Positions 39,199 to 49,142 are shown, counted from the stretch's first letter. The stretch is 64,000 bases of DNA from Actinomadura rifamycini DSM 43936 (GCF_000425065.1 NZ_AULB01000003.1:62001-126000); one strand, 5' to 3'. Numbers and translations: made by a program. Notes: a model not told the origin generated them from the letters alone.

Positions 39199-41631
39199 AT
39201 GGCGTGGCAGCTGCACTACACGTCCGTGCGGCACGGCCCGACCGGCCGGTCCGGGTTCCAGTTCGTCGCCGAGACCCCGGGGCTGCCCGAGGGCGCCCGC
39301 GCGGGCGTGCTGCCGCACCTGTCGTACCGTCCGCCGCCGGAGGCCCCGGCCGAACCGGGCGATGCCGAGCTCGGCCGGTTCCCCGTCTCGCTGCTGTACG
39401 ACCGGGTCGACGGCCGTCCGGTCCTGGTCCGGTGCCGCTACCTGGGGCGGGACTACTCGGGCCGCTACGGCAACTTCTTCGGGCACGCCGTCGTCGCCGA
39501 GCCGGAGGAGCTGGAGGGCGTCCGCCCGGCGGAGCTGTGGCGGTCGCCGATCTGGGACCCGCGCCCGCCCGCCGGCGACCGGCTGGACGAGCTGGACGAG
39601 CTGCCGCCCGGCGCGGCGCTCGCCCCCGAGGACCTCGCCCGCTGGCTCCCCGCGTCCGGCCCCGCCGACCCGTTCGGGACGCTCGGCGTCCTGGTGGGCG
39701 CGGTCGGCGAGCGGATCGCCGCGGGCGACGGCCGGGTGGTGCTCGTCGCCGACGACGTCGACACGATCGCCCGCTGGATCGCGCTGGTGTCGTACTCGCT
39801 GCCCGTCGCGGCCGCCGAACGGCTGACGTTCGTCACCTACAGCGCCGACCCGCAGCGCGCCGCCCAGCACCTCGTGGGCACGACGCCCGGCGTCTGGACG
39901 GACGTGCGGCACCACGCGTCCCACGCCCTGGCCGTCGACCTGCGCGAGGGCGTCCCGGACGCCCCGGCCTCCCGGCTGGCCCGCACCGTCACCGGCTGCT
40001 GGCGCGCCGCCGACTTCGCGGGCCTCGACGCGCTGGCCGAACTCGCCGAGCTGGACGGCGTCGGCGGCGAGGCCGCCGCCGTCCTGCTCGCGCTCTGCCG
40101 GCCGGACGCGGCGGTGTCGGCGGACGAGGAGCGCGCCCTCGCGGCGCTCCTCGCCGCCCGGCGCCCCGCGCTGCCCGGCTGGACGTGGCGGGACCTGCTG
40201 CCGCGCGTCCCGTCCATGTCCCTCGACCTGGCCGTCGCGGTCCGCGCGGGCGCCGCCGCGGCCGGCGTCCCCGAGGTGGCCCGCGAGTGCGACCTGCGCG
40301 TCGCCATGCTCGCCCTGTCCGACCCCGCCGCCCGCACCCACCTCCCCCCGCTCCCCCAAGAGCCCCCTCCCCCCGACCCCGACCCGACGAGCCCCCCGCA
40401 CACACCGAACGGCCCGCACGCGGCGGGCACCGCGCACACCCCGGGCACCGCGCGCGCTGCGGGTGCGGGGGGTGGCGGTGGCGAGGGGCGGCGTGCCGGT
40501 CCGGTGGGCGAGGGGGAGTTGGGCGGGCGGGTTCCGGTCGCGCTCGCGGCGGCGCCGGACCTCGCCGAGGTCGCGGCCGTGGCGGGGGTGGCGGCGCGGG
40601 CGGGGGCGCCGGTCGGGCCGGACGAGCTGGCGGACGCGGCGGCCGGGTGCGTCCGGCGCGGTGCCCGCGACCTGGCGGCGGCGCTGGCGGCCTGCCCGGG
40701 CGGCCTTCGCGGCGCGCTCGTCGACGGTGTCCTCGCTGGGCTGGCGGACGGCGGCGCCCGCGCGCTCGAACCCGACATGTGCGACGCGCTCCACGGGCAC
40801 CTGGACCGGCTGCGCGGCGTCCCGCGCGTGGCCGTGCCCGTGCTGGCGTCCGTGGGGCGCCGGGATCCCGCCCGGCGCTTGGCGGTCACCACCGAGCTGC
40901 TTAACCTCGCCGACCGCGCCGCGGAGGCGGACGGCCTGGAGGGGGCGTTCGGGGAGGTGTGGGTGTCGCCGCCGTCCGTCGCGGAGTGCACGGAGCTGCT
41001 GGACGCGCACGGGGCCGCGGTGGGCCGGTACGCGGCGCTGGCCGCGCTGCCGTGCCGGACGTTCGGGCGGCTGGCGGAGGGGTCGTTCACCGACGCCGGG
41101 GTGCTGCGGCTCGCGGCGCGGGCGGAGGCGGTCCTGCCGGGCGGGGCGGCGGCCGGGGACGCGGCGGCGGTGCGGGCGCACGCGGACGCGGTCACCGCCG
41201 ACCGGCCCGGCGCCGCGGCGAAGGCCCTGTCGGCGCTCGTCGGGGCGGGCGCGGCCGAGCGGCTGGCGGACGCGGCGTTCGGCGGGGCGGCGCGGCGGCT
41301 GTGCCGGCGGCCGCCGGAGTTCCGGGCGGCGCTGCTGGCGGCGCTGGACGCGGGCCTGCGGGCGCGGCTCGCGGGATGCTGGACGGACGCGCTGCCGGCG
41401 CGGGCGCGGGCGGGCCGGGCGCCGCTGCGCGGCGCGGAGGTCGAGCAGCGGAACGAGCTGGTGGAGGTCGTGCTGCGGCTGCGGGGGCGGGACGTGCGGG
41501 AAGCGGGCCTGGAGGAGTGGGCGCGGACGGCCGCGGGCCGGTGGCTCGCGGGCCGGCAGCTCGACGCGTACCTGGGGCGCGCGCCGGAGCTGCGGGCCGC
41601 GCTCCGCGAGCTGATCGCCGAGGGGAGGTGA
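39199..41631 (+). CDS. GTPase-associated protein 1 (GAP1)-type protein
   Basis: 810 aa, ATG 39199 behind GGAGG, two bases after the preceding stop. The N-terminal ~270 residues (WQLHYTSVRHGPTGRSGFQFV, then GRYGNFFGHAVV) match the GAP1-N2 pattern as I remember it. A middle region follows (LPVAAAERLTFVTYSADPQ). A Pro/Thr/Gly-rich linker at residues about 382-450 joins a helical, Ala-rich C-terminal half. No catalytic motif is visible. Located between two GTPases, it is probably their regulator or effector; no activity has been shown to my knowledge. Confidence 0.72.
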   Translation: MAWQLHYTSVRHGPTGRSGFQFVAETPGLPEGARAGVLPHLSYRPPPEAPAEPGDAELGRFPVSLLYDRVDGRPVLVRCRYLGRDYSGRYGNFFGHAVVAEPEELEGVRPAELWRSPIWDPRPPAGDRLDELDELPPGAALAPEDLARWLPASGPADPFGTLGVLVGAVGERIAAGDGRVVLVADDVDTIARWIALVSYSLPVAAAERLTFVTYSADPQRAAQHLVGTTPGVWTDVRHHASHALAVDLREGVPDAPASRLARTVTGCWRAADFAGLDALAELAELDGVGGEAAAVLLALCRPDAAVSADEERALAALLAARRPALPGWTWRDLLPRVPSMSLDLAVAVRAGAAAAGVPEVARECDLRVAMLALSDPAARTHLPPLPQEPPPPDPDPTSPPHTPNGPHAAGTAHTPGTARAAGAGGGGGEGRRAGPVGEGELGGRVPVALAAAPDLAEVAAVAGVAARAGAPVGPDELADAAAGCVRRGARDLAAALAACPGGLRGALVDGVLAGLADGGARALEPDMCDALHGHLDRLRGVPRVAVPVLASVGRRDPARRLAVTTELLNLADRAAEADGLEGAFGEVWVSPPSVAECTELLDAHGAAVGRYAALAALPCRTFGRLAEGSFTDAGVLRLAARAEAVLPGGAAAGDAAAVRAHADAVTADRPGAAAKALSALVGAGAAERLADAAFGGAARRLCRRPPEFRAALLAALDAGLRARLAGCWTDALPARARAGRAPLRGAEVEQRNELVEVVLRLRGRDVREAGLEEWARTAAGRWLAGRQLDAYLGRAPELRAALRELIAEGR

Positions 41632-41635
41632 CCGG

Positions 41636-43381
41636 GTGCAGGGCGTCCTGGTGCTGATCCTGTTCGCGGTGTGGGCCGCGGTGATGTGGCTCGGGTTCGT
41701 GTACGTGTTCCCGGTGCTGTTCCCCGTGACGCTGGTGGTGGCGGGGGGCGCCGCGCTGGGGCTGTACTACCTGCACGCGTGCCGCACGCTGGCGCCGTCC
41801 ACGTTGAAGGGGCCGTCGCCGGTCGCCGCCCCGGACGTCGCGTACCGCACCTACCTGCTGGGGCAGGTGTGGCGGGACTGGTGGACGATCACGCGGACGG
41901 TCGTGCCGCGGGTGTGGACGACGGCGCGGCGGACGGTCGCGTGGCTGACCCGGACGCTGCTGCTCGGCGGGCCGTGGGGGTTCTTCGCGTTCCCGTTCTG
42001 GCTCGCCCTGTGCGCGGGGATCGCGGCGGCGGCCGTCCCGGCGGCGGTGTTCGTGCTGGCGCTGACGGTGATGTACGGGGTCGTCGCGGCGGTGGGGCTG
42101 GTGGGCTGGCTCGCGTGCGTGCTGCTGCTCGCGGCGGTCGAGCGGGGGTTCATGGCGTACGGGCGGATCCTGCAGACGTGCCCGCACCCGTTCTGCTACG
42201 AGCGGATCGCGCTGCCGGAGTACGAGTGCCCGGGGTGCGGGGCGCGGCATCCGCGGCTGGCGCCGGGCGCGGCGGGCGCGTTCCGGCACGTGTGCCGGTG
42301 CGGGGCGCGGCTGCCGACGACGGTGCCGCTCGGCCGGTTCCGGCTGGCGGCGTACTGCCCGCACTGCGGCGGGCGGCTGCCGGAGCGGATCGGACGGGTG
42401 CGGGTGGAGCCGCTGCCGTTCGTCGGGGGCCCGGCGGCGGGGAAGACGACGTTCATGGTGCTGGGCATCCGGGCGCTGCACGCGCGCGCCCACGCGGCCG
42501 GGGGGCGGCTGTCGTTCGTGGAGCGGCGGCACGCGGAGGCGTACGCGGCGGCGATCGGGGAGTTCCGGCGGGGCGGGCGGCTGGCGAAGACGGGCCCGGA
42601 GCTGCCGCTGGCGACGATGGTGGACGTGGAGCTGCCGGGGCGGGCGCGGCGGATCCTGTACCTGTTCGACCCGGCGGGCGAGCACTACACGGGCGCGACG
42701 GAGGTCGAGTCGCTGCGGTACCTCGACCACGGCGAGGCGCTCGTGTTCGTCGTGGACCCGTTCGCGCTCCCGCAGGTGCGGCGGGCGCTGACCGGGAAGG
42801 AGCGGGAGCTGGTCGACGGGGCGGCGGTGTCGTCGGAGGAGGACCCGGCCGACACGCTGCAGCGGGTGCTGAACGAGCTGCGGTCGCGTCCCGACCGGGG
42901 CCGGCAGAAGCGCGTCGCGGTGGTGGTCACCAAGACCGACCTGCTGGCCCGCACGGAGATCGGCCGCGGTCTGGACGGCGGCGTCCGCGCGTGGCTCGCG
43001 GGGGTCGGGCTCGGCAACACCGTGCGGACGCTCGAGCAGGTGGCGGGGCGGGTCCGCTACTTCGCGTCCGGGCCGGGCGCCGAGCCGGCGGACGTCGCCG
43101 AGCTGCTGACGTGGGCGGCGGGGCTCGCGCCGGGCGCCGCGGCGGACGGCGCGCCGGGCGCGGCGGACCCGGAGCCGCCGGGGACGGTGCCGCTGCGGGC
43201 GCCCTGGCCGGTGCGGGGGCGCGGCGCCGAGCGCGTCCCGGCGGGGTACCGGCTGGGACGGCTCGCGGTGCTGGGCGGGCTGTCGCTGCTGACGGTCGGG
43301 ACGGCGACGGGTGCGGCCCTCGCGGCGGCGCAGCGGCTCTCGGATCTGACGACGCTCGCCCGCCCGCCGTTCTGGATGTGA
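41636..43381 (+). CDS. Membrane-anchored zinc-ribbon GTPase
   Basis: 581 aa from GTG 41636 with GGGGAGG upstream. Residues 1-45 hold one or two membrane helices, and 110-170 two more (GGPWGFFAFPFWLALCAGIA; AVGLVGWLACVLLLA). Cysteine pairs at about 180-250 (CPHPFC, CPGCG, CRCG, CPHCGG) look like zinc ribbons. The P-loop GGPAAGKTT is near 263, G3 DPAGEH near 344 and G4 TKTD near 440. A final hydrophobic stretch lies near the C terminus. The layout parallels the soluble GTPase three genes earlier, but with anchors. Probably the membrane-located partner in the same system. Confidence 0.82.
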   Translation: MQGVLVLILFAVWAAVMWLGFVYVFPVLFPVTLVVAGGAALGLYYLHACRTLAPSTLKGPSPVAAPDVAYRTYLLGQVWRDWWTITRTVVPRVWTTARRTVAWLTRTLLLGGPWGFFAFPFWLALCAGIAAAAVPAAVFVLALTVMYGVVAAVGLVGWLACVLLLAAVERGFMAYGRILQTCPHPFCYERIALPEYECPGCGARHPRLAPGAAGAFRHVCRCGARLPTTVPLGRFRLAAYCPHCGGRLPERIGRVRVEPLPFVGGPAAGKTTFMVLGIRALHARAHAAGGRLSFVERRHAEAYAAAIGEFRRGGRLAKTGPELPLATMVDVELPGRARRILYLFDPAGEHYTGATEVESLRYLDHGEALVFVVDPFALPQVRRALTGKERELVDGAAVSSEEDPADTLQRVLNELRSRPDRGRQKRVAVVVTKTDLLARTEIGRGLDGGVRAWLAGVGLGNTVRTLEQVAGRVRYFASGPGAEPADVAELLTWAAGLAPGAAADGAPGAADPEPPGTVPLRAPWPVRGRGAERVPAGYRLGRLAVLGGLSLLTVGTATGAALAAAQRLSDLTTLARPPFWM

Positions 43382-43467
43382 CGCACTCCACTGTCTGACG
43401 CGGCAGATAACGGACGGTCATCTCGTTGCATCCTGCGGGAACCCCTCTTCCGACGAAAGGCTGCACG

Positions 43468-44076
43468 ATGACCGCGACCGCGCCCGCCGGCCTCCTCGCC
43501 CTGGCCGAGGAGGCCCAGGACCTGCTGTTCCGCGAGGCTCGGACGGCGAACACGTTCACGTCCGAGCCGGTGACCGACGAGCAGCTCCGCGCGGTCTACG
43601 AGCTGGTGAAGTGGGCGCCGACCGCGATGAACGCCCAGCCGCTGCGGATCGTGGCGGTGCGCGGCGCGGCGGCGAAGGAGCGCCTGGTCCCGCTGATGGC
43701 CGAGGGGAACCGCGCGAAGACGGCGGCCGCGCCGGTGTCGCTGATCGTCGCCGCGGACGAGGACTTCCACGAGCACATGCCGGTGATCTGGCACAATCCG
43801 GACGCGCGCGACAACCTGGCGGCCAGCCCGGGCCGCGCCGGGATGGCGCGGTTCAACGCCACCATCCAGCTCGGCTACCTCATCCTCGGCATCCGCGCCG
43901 CCGGGCTCGCCGCCGGGCCGATGGCGGGCTTCGACGCCGAGGCCGTCGAGAAGGAGTTCCTGGCGGCGGGGAACCTGCGCGCCATCGCGGTCGTCAACGC
44001 GGGACGGCCCGGCCCGGACGCGTGGTTCCGGCGGAACCGCCGGCTGGAGTTCGAGCAGGTCGTCACCGTCCTCTGA
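43468..44076 (+). CDS. Nitroreductase family protein, malonic semialdehyde reductase-like (RutE)
   Basis: 202 aa from ATG 43468 with GAAAGG upstream. FMN-dependent nitroreductase fold: FREARTANTFTSEPVTDEQL and WAPTAMNAQPLRIVAV at the N terminus, ATIQLGYLILGIRAAGLAAGPM in the middle. Closest in layout to RutE/HadB, which reduces malonic semialdehyde to 3-hydroxypropionate. No rut pyrimidine genes are adjacent, so a general quinone or nitro-compound reductase role is also possible. Confidence 0.85.
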   Translation: MTATAPAGLLALAEEAQDLLFREARTANTFTSEPVTDEQLRAVYELVKWAPTAMNAQPLRIVAVRGAAAKERLVPLMAEGNRAKTAAAPVSLIVAADEDFHEHMPVIWHNPDARDNLAASPGRAGMARFNATIQLGYLILGIRAAGLAAGPMAGFDAEAVEKEFLAAGNLRAIAVVNAGRPGPDAWFRRNRRLEFEQVVTVL

Positions 44077-44191
44077 GGCCGCCGCCCTCCGGCTCCGCCG
44101 CCTCCTGAGGCCCCCGCCGTTCGAGTCCCCCGACGTCCCCCACCGCCCGGCCGCGCGACGCGGCCGGGCGCCGTCCGTCCACGGAGCCCCC

Positions 44192-45463
44192 ATGTCGCAG
44201 TCCCCCCGGCCTCCCGGCACCCGCCCGGCGGACCCCGCCGCGCCCGCCCCGGCGGCGGCCGCCGCGCCCCGCCCGGGCAAGCGGTTCGGGCTCATCGCCG
44301 TCCTCGGCGCGCTCACCGCCATCGCCCCGCTGTCGACCGACCTCTACCTGCCCGCGCTGCCCGAGGTGGCCGACGACCTGTCGACCGGCGCGGCGCTCAC
44401 GCAGCTCACGCTGACCGGCTGCCTGATCGGGCTCGCGCTCGGGCAGGCCGTGGCGGGCCCGCTCAGCGACGCGCTCGGCCGCCGCCGCCCGCTGCTCGCC
44501 GGGATGGTGGTGTACAGCGCCGCGTCGCTGCTGTGCGCGTTCGCGCCGACCGTGGAGACGCTGGTCGGGGCGCGGTTCGTGCAGGGCGCGGCGGGCGCCG
44601 CCGGGATCGTGATCGCCCGCGCCATCGTCCGGGACCTGTACGAGGGCGTCGCCGCCGCCCGGTTCTTCTCGATGCTGATGCTGGTGACGGGGCTCGCGCC
44701 GATCCTCGCGCCCGTCGCCGGCGGGCAGCTCCTGCGGGTCGTGCCGTGGCCGGGCCTGTTCGCCGCCCTGGCCGCCGTCGGGGTGGCGCTGTTCTTCGCG
44801 GCGCTGCTCGGGCTGCGGGAGACGCTGCCTCCCGGGGAGCGGCAGACCGGCGGCGTCCGCGCGACCCTCCGCACGTTCGGGGCGCTGCTGCGGGACCGGT
44901 CGTTCGCCGGGTACGTGCTGACGATCGGGCTGTCGTTCGGCGCGATGTTCGCCTACATCTCCGGGTCGCCGTTCGTGCTGCAGGACGTCTACGGGCTGTC
45001 CGCGCAGGAGTTCAGCACCGCGTTCGGGGTGAACGCGGTCGGGATCATGGTCGCGGGGCAGGTCGGCGGGCGGCTCGCGGGGCGGGTCGCGCTGGGGCGG
45101 CTGCTGGCGACCGGCCTCGGCATCGTCGTCGCGGGCGGGGCGCTGCTGCTGGTGGCGGTGCTCGCCGGGCTCGGGCTGCCCGGGGTGCTGCCGGGCATGC
45201 TGCTCGTCGCGTCCGGGCAGGGGCTGGTGCTGCCGAACGCGACGGCGCTGGCGCTGTCGGGCCGGGCGCCGCGGATCGCCGGGAGCGCGTCCGCGCTGCT
45301 CGGCGTCGGGCAGTTCACGCTGGGCGGCGCCGCCGGGCCGCTCGCGGGGATCGGCGGCGAGGACACCGCCGTCCCGATGGCGGTGTCCATCGCGGTGCTG
45401 GCGGTGCTGGCCGCCGCCGTCGCCGCGTTCGCCGCGCGGGCCCGTCAGCCCGCCGGGGGCTGA
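44192..45463 (+). CDS. MFS multidrug exporter, Bcr/CflA type
   Basis: 423 aa, ATG 44192 behind GGAG. Twelve hydrophobic segments are evident. The N-terminal APLSTDLYLPALPEV and motif A GPLSDALGRRRPL mark the DHA1/Bcr-CflA drug-proton antiporters. The cytoplasmic loop near residue 215 (ETLPPGERQTGG) joins the two six-helix halves. It exports drugs or small metabolites. It overlaps the convergent TetR gene by 19 bases at the 3' ends; that TetR may regulate it, although TetR also faces the phosphotriesterase-family gene. Confidence 0.9.
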   Translation: MSQSPRPPGTRPADPAAPAPAAAAAPRPGKRFGLIAVLGALTAIAPLSTDLYLPALPEVADDLSTGAALTQLTLTGCLIGLALGQAVAGPLSDALGRRRPLLAGMVVYSAASLLCAFAPTVETLVGARFVQGAAGAAGIVIARAIVRDLYEGVAAARFFSMLMLVTGLAPILAPVAGGQLLRVVPWPGLFAALAAVGVALFFAALLGLRETLPPGERQTGGVRATLRTFGALLRDRSFAGYVLTIGLSFGAMFAYISGSPFVLQDVYGLSAQEFSTAFGVNAVGIMVAGQVGGRLAGRVALGRLLATGLGIVVAGGALLLVAVLAGLGLPGVLPGMLLVASGQGLVLPNATALALSGRAPRIAGSASALLGVGQFTLGGAAGPLAGIGGEDTAVPMAVSIAVLAVLAAAVAAFAARARQPAGG

Positions 45464-46092
45464 GCGGCCCCGTTCTCGAGGACCCCGTTCTCGAGGGCGG
45501 CGAGGACGAACCCGGCGACCTCGTCGGCGAGGGCCCCGGCCGGTTTCGGGCCGTCCGCCCGCCACCACGCGGGCATCTGGTTGACCATGCCCAGCGCGAC
45601 GATCGTGGCGGTCTCGGCGGGGGTGGCGCGCGCGAAGACGCCCTCGCGCTGCCCCTGCTCGACCAGGCCGCGGAACGTCACGTGGTAGCGGCGCCGCTGC
45701 GCCCGCACCGACCGCATCCGGCCGTGGTCGAGGCGGTGCATCTCGCGGCTGAACACCTTCGCCTCGTCGATGTGCTCGGCGGTGCTGCGGATCAGCCCGG
45801 TCAGGACGGCGCGGACGGCCTCGCGCGGCGGCGGCCGCTCGGCCAGCACCCGGTCGAGGTCGGCGAGCTGCCGGGCGATCAGCGAGTGGTAGATCTCGTA
45901 GAGCAGGTCGTCCTTGGAGTCGAAGTAGTGGTAGAGGGCGCCCTTGGTGACGGCCGCGGCCTCCACGATCCCCTGCACGGACGTCCCGTCGAAGCCGTGC
46001 TCGGCGAACAGCCGCAGCGCCGCGGCGAGGATCCGCCGCTCCACCGCGCTCTCCCGCACGGGCCGGACGTCCGGTCGTTCGCCGTCGGTCAC
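45445..46092 (-). CDS. TetR family transcriptional regulator
   Basis: 215 aa from GTG 46092, with GGAGG seven bases upstream; earlier in-frame starts lack an RBS. The N-terminal HTH reads ILAAALRLFAEHGFDGTSVQGIVEAAAVTKGALYHYF, a classic TetR domain. The C-terminal ligand domain is unclassified. It faces the phosphotriesterase-family gene across a 109-base region holding a perfect ACCGACCGGTCGGT palindrome, which I infer to be its operator. Confidence 0.88.
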   Translation of the reverse strand: MTDGERPDVRPVRESAVERRILAAALRLFAEHGFDGTSVQGIVEAAAVTKGALYHYFDSKDDLLYEIYHSLIARQLADLDRVLAERPPPREAVRAVLTGLIRSTAEHIDEAKVFSREMHRLDHGRMRSVRAQRRRYHVTFRGLVEQGQREGVFARATPAETATIVALGMVNQMPAWWRADGPKPAGALADEVAGFVLAALENGVLENGAAQPPAG

Positions 46093-46118
46093 CTGCGCAC
46101 CTCCGCTGGGGTAGGGCA

Positions 46119-46183
46119 TTGACGCGGCCGCGTCCCGCGTCCTAGCTTGCCAGAAACCGACCGGTCGGTATGCACCCGGTGCA
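46119..46183 (+). promoter_or_regulatory. Promoter and operators of the phosphotriesterase-family gene
   Basis: TTGACG (46119-46124) and TAGCTT (46143-46148), separated by 18 bases, form a plausible promoter. Just downstream is the perfect 14-base palindrome ACCGACCGGTCGGT at 46156-46169, then TGCACC-C-GGTGCA at 46171-46183. The first is the TetR-operator type seen before many actinobacterial TetR genes. Both would lie near the transcription start and allow repression. Confidence 0.6.
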
Positions 46184-46201
46184 TGTTCGGAGGTAGTTCG
46201 C

Positions 46202-47179
46202 ATGGCCGAAGTCCAGACCGTTCGCGGCCCCGTCGACGTCGGCGCGCTCGGCCGCACGTTCATGCACGAGCACGTGTTCGTGCTGAGCACCGAGCACGTC
46301 GAGAACTACGGCGCGGGCGACTGGTGGGACGAGGACGAGAAGGCCGCCGACGCCGTCCGCAAGCTGCGGCAGCTCGTGGAGCGGGGCGTCACCACCATCG
46401 CCGACCCGACCGTCTGGGGCCTCGGCCGCTACATCCCGCGGATCGCGCGGATCGCCGAGCGGGTGCCCGAGCTCAACATCATCGCCGCGACCGGCATCTA
46501 CACCTACAACGACCTGCCGTTCCAGTTCCACCACCGGGGCCCGGGCACGCTGCTCGGCGGCCCCGAGCCGATGATCGCCGACTTCGTCCGGGACCTGACG
46601 CAGGGCATCGGCGACACCGGGGTGCGGGCCGCGTTCCTCAAGTGCGCGGTGGACGCCCCCGGCCTCACGCCCGGCGTCGAGCGGGTGCTGCGCGCGGTCG
46701 CGGGCGCGCACCGCGAGACGGGCGCGCCGATCACCGTCCACACCGAGAGCTCGGTCCACGCCGGGCGCGAGGTGGTGCGGGTGCTGCGCGAGGAGGGCGC
46801 CGACCTGGCCAAGGTGGTGATCGGGCACGCGGGCGACAGCAACGACCTCGACTACCTGAGCGAGCTCGCCGACACCGGCGCGATCCTCGGCATGGACCGG
46901 TTCGGCCTCGACGTGATCAACTCGACCGCCGACCGGGTGAGCACGGTCGTCGCGATGTGCGAGCGCGGCTACGCCGACCGGATGGTGCTGAGCCACGACG
47001 CGAGCTGCTTCATCGACTGGTTCGGACCCGACCCGGAGCTGCTGCGCGGCATGGCGCCGAACTGGAACTACCGGCACATCAGCGACGACGTCCTGCCCGC
47101 GCTGCGCGCCCGCGGCGTCACGGACGCGCAGCTCGACCAGATGCTCGTGGAGAACCCGCGCCGGTACTTCTCCCCCTGA
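46202..47179 (+). CDS. Phosphotriesterase/lactonase-family amidohydrolase
   Basis: 325 aa, ATG 46202 with GGAGG upstream. TIM-barrel metallohydrolase of the PTE family: HEHVF near residue 23 (HxH), a likely carbamylated lysine in AAFLKCAVD near 143, TVHTESS near 178, GHAGDSND near 206 and SHDAS near 263 supply the binuclear metal site. Relatives hydrolyse lactones, organophosphates or amides. The TetR gene opposite suggests ligand-induced expression. The natural substrate is unknown. Confidence 0.9.
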   Translation: MAEVQTVRGPVDVGALGRTFMHEHVFVLSTEHVENYGAGDWWDEDEKAADAVRKLRQLVERGVTTIADPTVWGLGRYIPRIARIAERVPELNIIAATGIYTYNDLPFQFHHRGPGTLLGGPEPMIADFVRDLTQGIGDTGVRAAFLKCAVDAPGLTPGVERVLRAVAGAHRETGAPITVHTESSVHAGREVVRVLREEGADLAKVVIGHAGDSNDLDYLSELADTGAILGMDRFGLDVINSTADRVSTVVAMCERGYADRMVLSHDASCFIDWFGPDPELLRGMAPNWNYRHISDDVLPALRARGVTDAQLDQMLVENPRRYFSP

Positions 47180-47210
47180 CTCCCCCGACCCCCCCTGACT
47201 CCCCCGGCCG

Positions 47211-49142
47211 TCACAGGACCCGCGCGACCGGGCGGTTCGCGGCCCGCCGCGCCGGGACGGCCGCGAGCAGCGCGACCGCCGCGAGCGTGCCGGGCACGAC
47301 CGCCGCGAGCCACGGCGCGGGGACGTCCACGGCGGCGGCCCCGCCGCCGCCGAGGGCGAGCGCGGCCCGGTGCACCAGCAGGCCCAGCGGGATCCCGGCG
47401 ACCGCCGCGGCGGACGCCGGGAGGAGCTGCGCCGCGGCCAGCCCGGACGCGACCTGCCGGGGCGTCGCGCCGACGGCGCGGGCGAGCGCGGCGGTGCGGG
47501 AGGTGTCGAGCGCGGTCGTCCAGGCGGTGAGGACGGCGTTGACGGCCGCGAGGAGCAGCAGCGCCAGCGACAGCACCAGCATGATCTGCCCGACCCGCTC
47601 CGTCACCGGGTTCCCGGCGCCCGGGACGAACGCGGGCCCGGCCGCGCCCGCGTCCTCGGCGTCGACCTGCCGCCGCATGGCGAGCGCCGCGACCAGCATC
47701 GCGGCGGTGACCGCGGTGCTCGCGGCGGCGAGGACCGTGCGGCGGGGGCGCCGCGCGGCGATCCGCACGCCCAGCAGCAGCGGGACGGGCAGGCCCGCGG
47801 ACAGCCCCACCAGCCGGGGGCGGCCCCCCCCCCCCCCCCCGCCGGCGGGGGCGGCGGCCCGGCCCGCGCACCGGTTCGTTCAGCGCGCGCGCCGTCCGGA
47901 CCCGGGCGCCGCGCAGCGCCGGGACGGCCGTCGACGCGGCGGTGACCGCCAGCGCCGCGAGCAGCACGGCCGCGACCGTACCCGGCCCCGGGACGGGCGC
48001 GGTCGCGTCGCCGAGCAGCCCCGCGTTCGGCCCGGTCAGCAGCGGCGACGCGGCCCAGCCCGCGAGGAGCCCGGCGGCCCCGGCGGCGAGCGCGATCAGC
48101 AGGTGCTCGGCCAGCAGGACGGCCGCGACCTGCGCGGGCGTCGCCCCGGCGGCCTTCAGCAGCCCGACCCGGCGGCCCTGCTCGGCGAGCCGGCCGCCGA
48201 CCAGCAGCGCGACGCACAGCCCGGCGAGGATCGCCAGCGCCCACGTCCCGGCGAGCAGCGCCCGGTCGGCGAGCCGCAGCTCCGCGGTCGCGTAGGCGGC
48301 GATGTCCTGCGCCGCCTGCACGCGCGTCGCCTGCGCGGCCGCTCCGCCGCAGCCGCCCGCTCCGGGCGCCGGGCAGCCGTGCTCCGCGGCGAACGCGGGC
48401 GCGGCGGCGGGGTCGGTGAGCCGCAGCGGCATCGTCCAGCTCCGCTCCCGCGCGTCCAGCCGGGCGGTGTCCGCGCGGGTCGTCCAGACGAGGCCGGGGG
48501 CGGCCGACGGGTAGGGGGCGCGGCCGGTCGTGACGGCGAGGCCCGCGACGGTCAGGCGGCGGCCCCCGACGACGACCGCGTCGCCCGGCCGGACGCCCAG
48601 CGCCTCGGCGAACGCCCGCTCCACCACGGCCGTCCCGGGCCCCGCCCAGCGGCCGTCCGTGACGTGCGGGCGGTCGAGCCTGGCGGCCCCGTCGTCCGCG
48701 GGCGTCCCCGCCGTCGGGCGTCCGCCGGCGCCGTCCGGGGTGCCCGGCCGCGCGGGATCGCCGCCGGCGGCGTCCGGGCGGGCGGGGTGCGCGGGGTCGG
48801 GACCGCGGCCGTGGACGACCGCCTGGACCTCGACGTCCCCGGCGCGCAGCGTGGTCGAGAAGGTCGGGAAGGGGCGGCCCGCCGCGGCGACGCCCGGTTC
48901 GCGGGCGAGCGCCGCGAGGGCGGCGGGAGCCGGCGCGGCGGCGACGGCGTCGGGGCCCGCGGTCGCGGCGCGGGTGCGCTCCCACGGGTCGTCGGCCGCG
49001 CCCCGGACGAGCAGGCCGAGCGTGAGGGTCGCGGCGGTGGCGGCGATCGCGAGCAGCAGCAGGAGGGCCTGCGCGGGGCGGCGGCGCAGGTCGCGCAGCG
49101 CCAGCCGCAGGACGAGCGCGGCGCGGCCGGTCGGCGCGGCCA

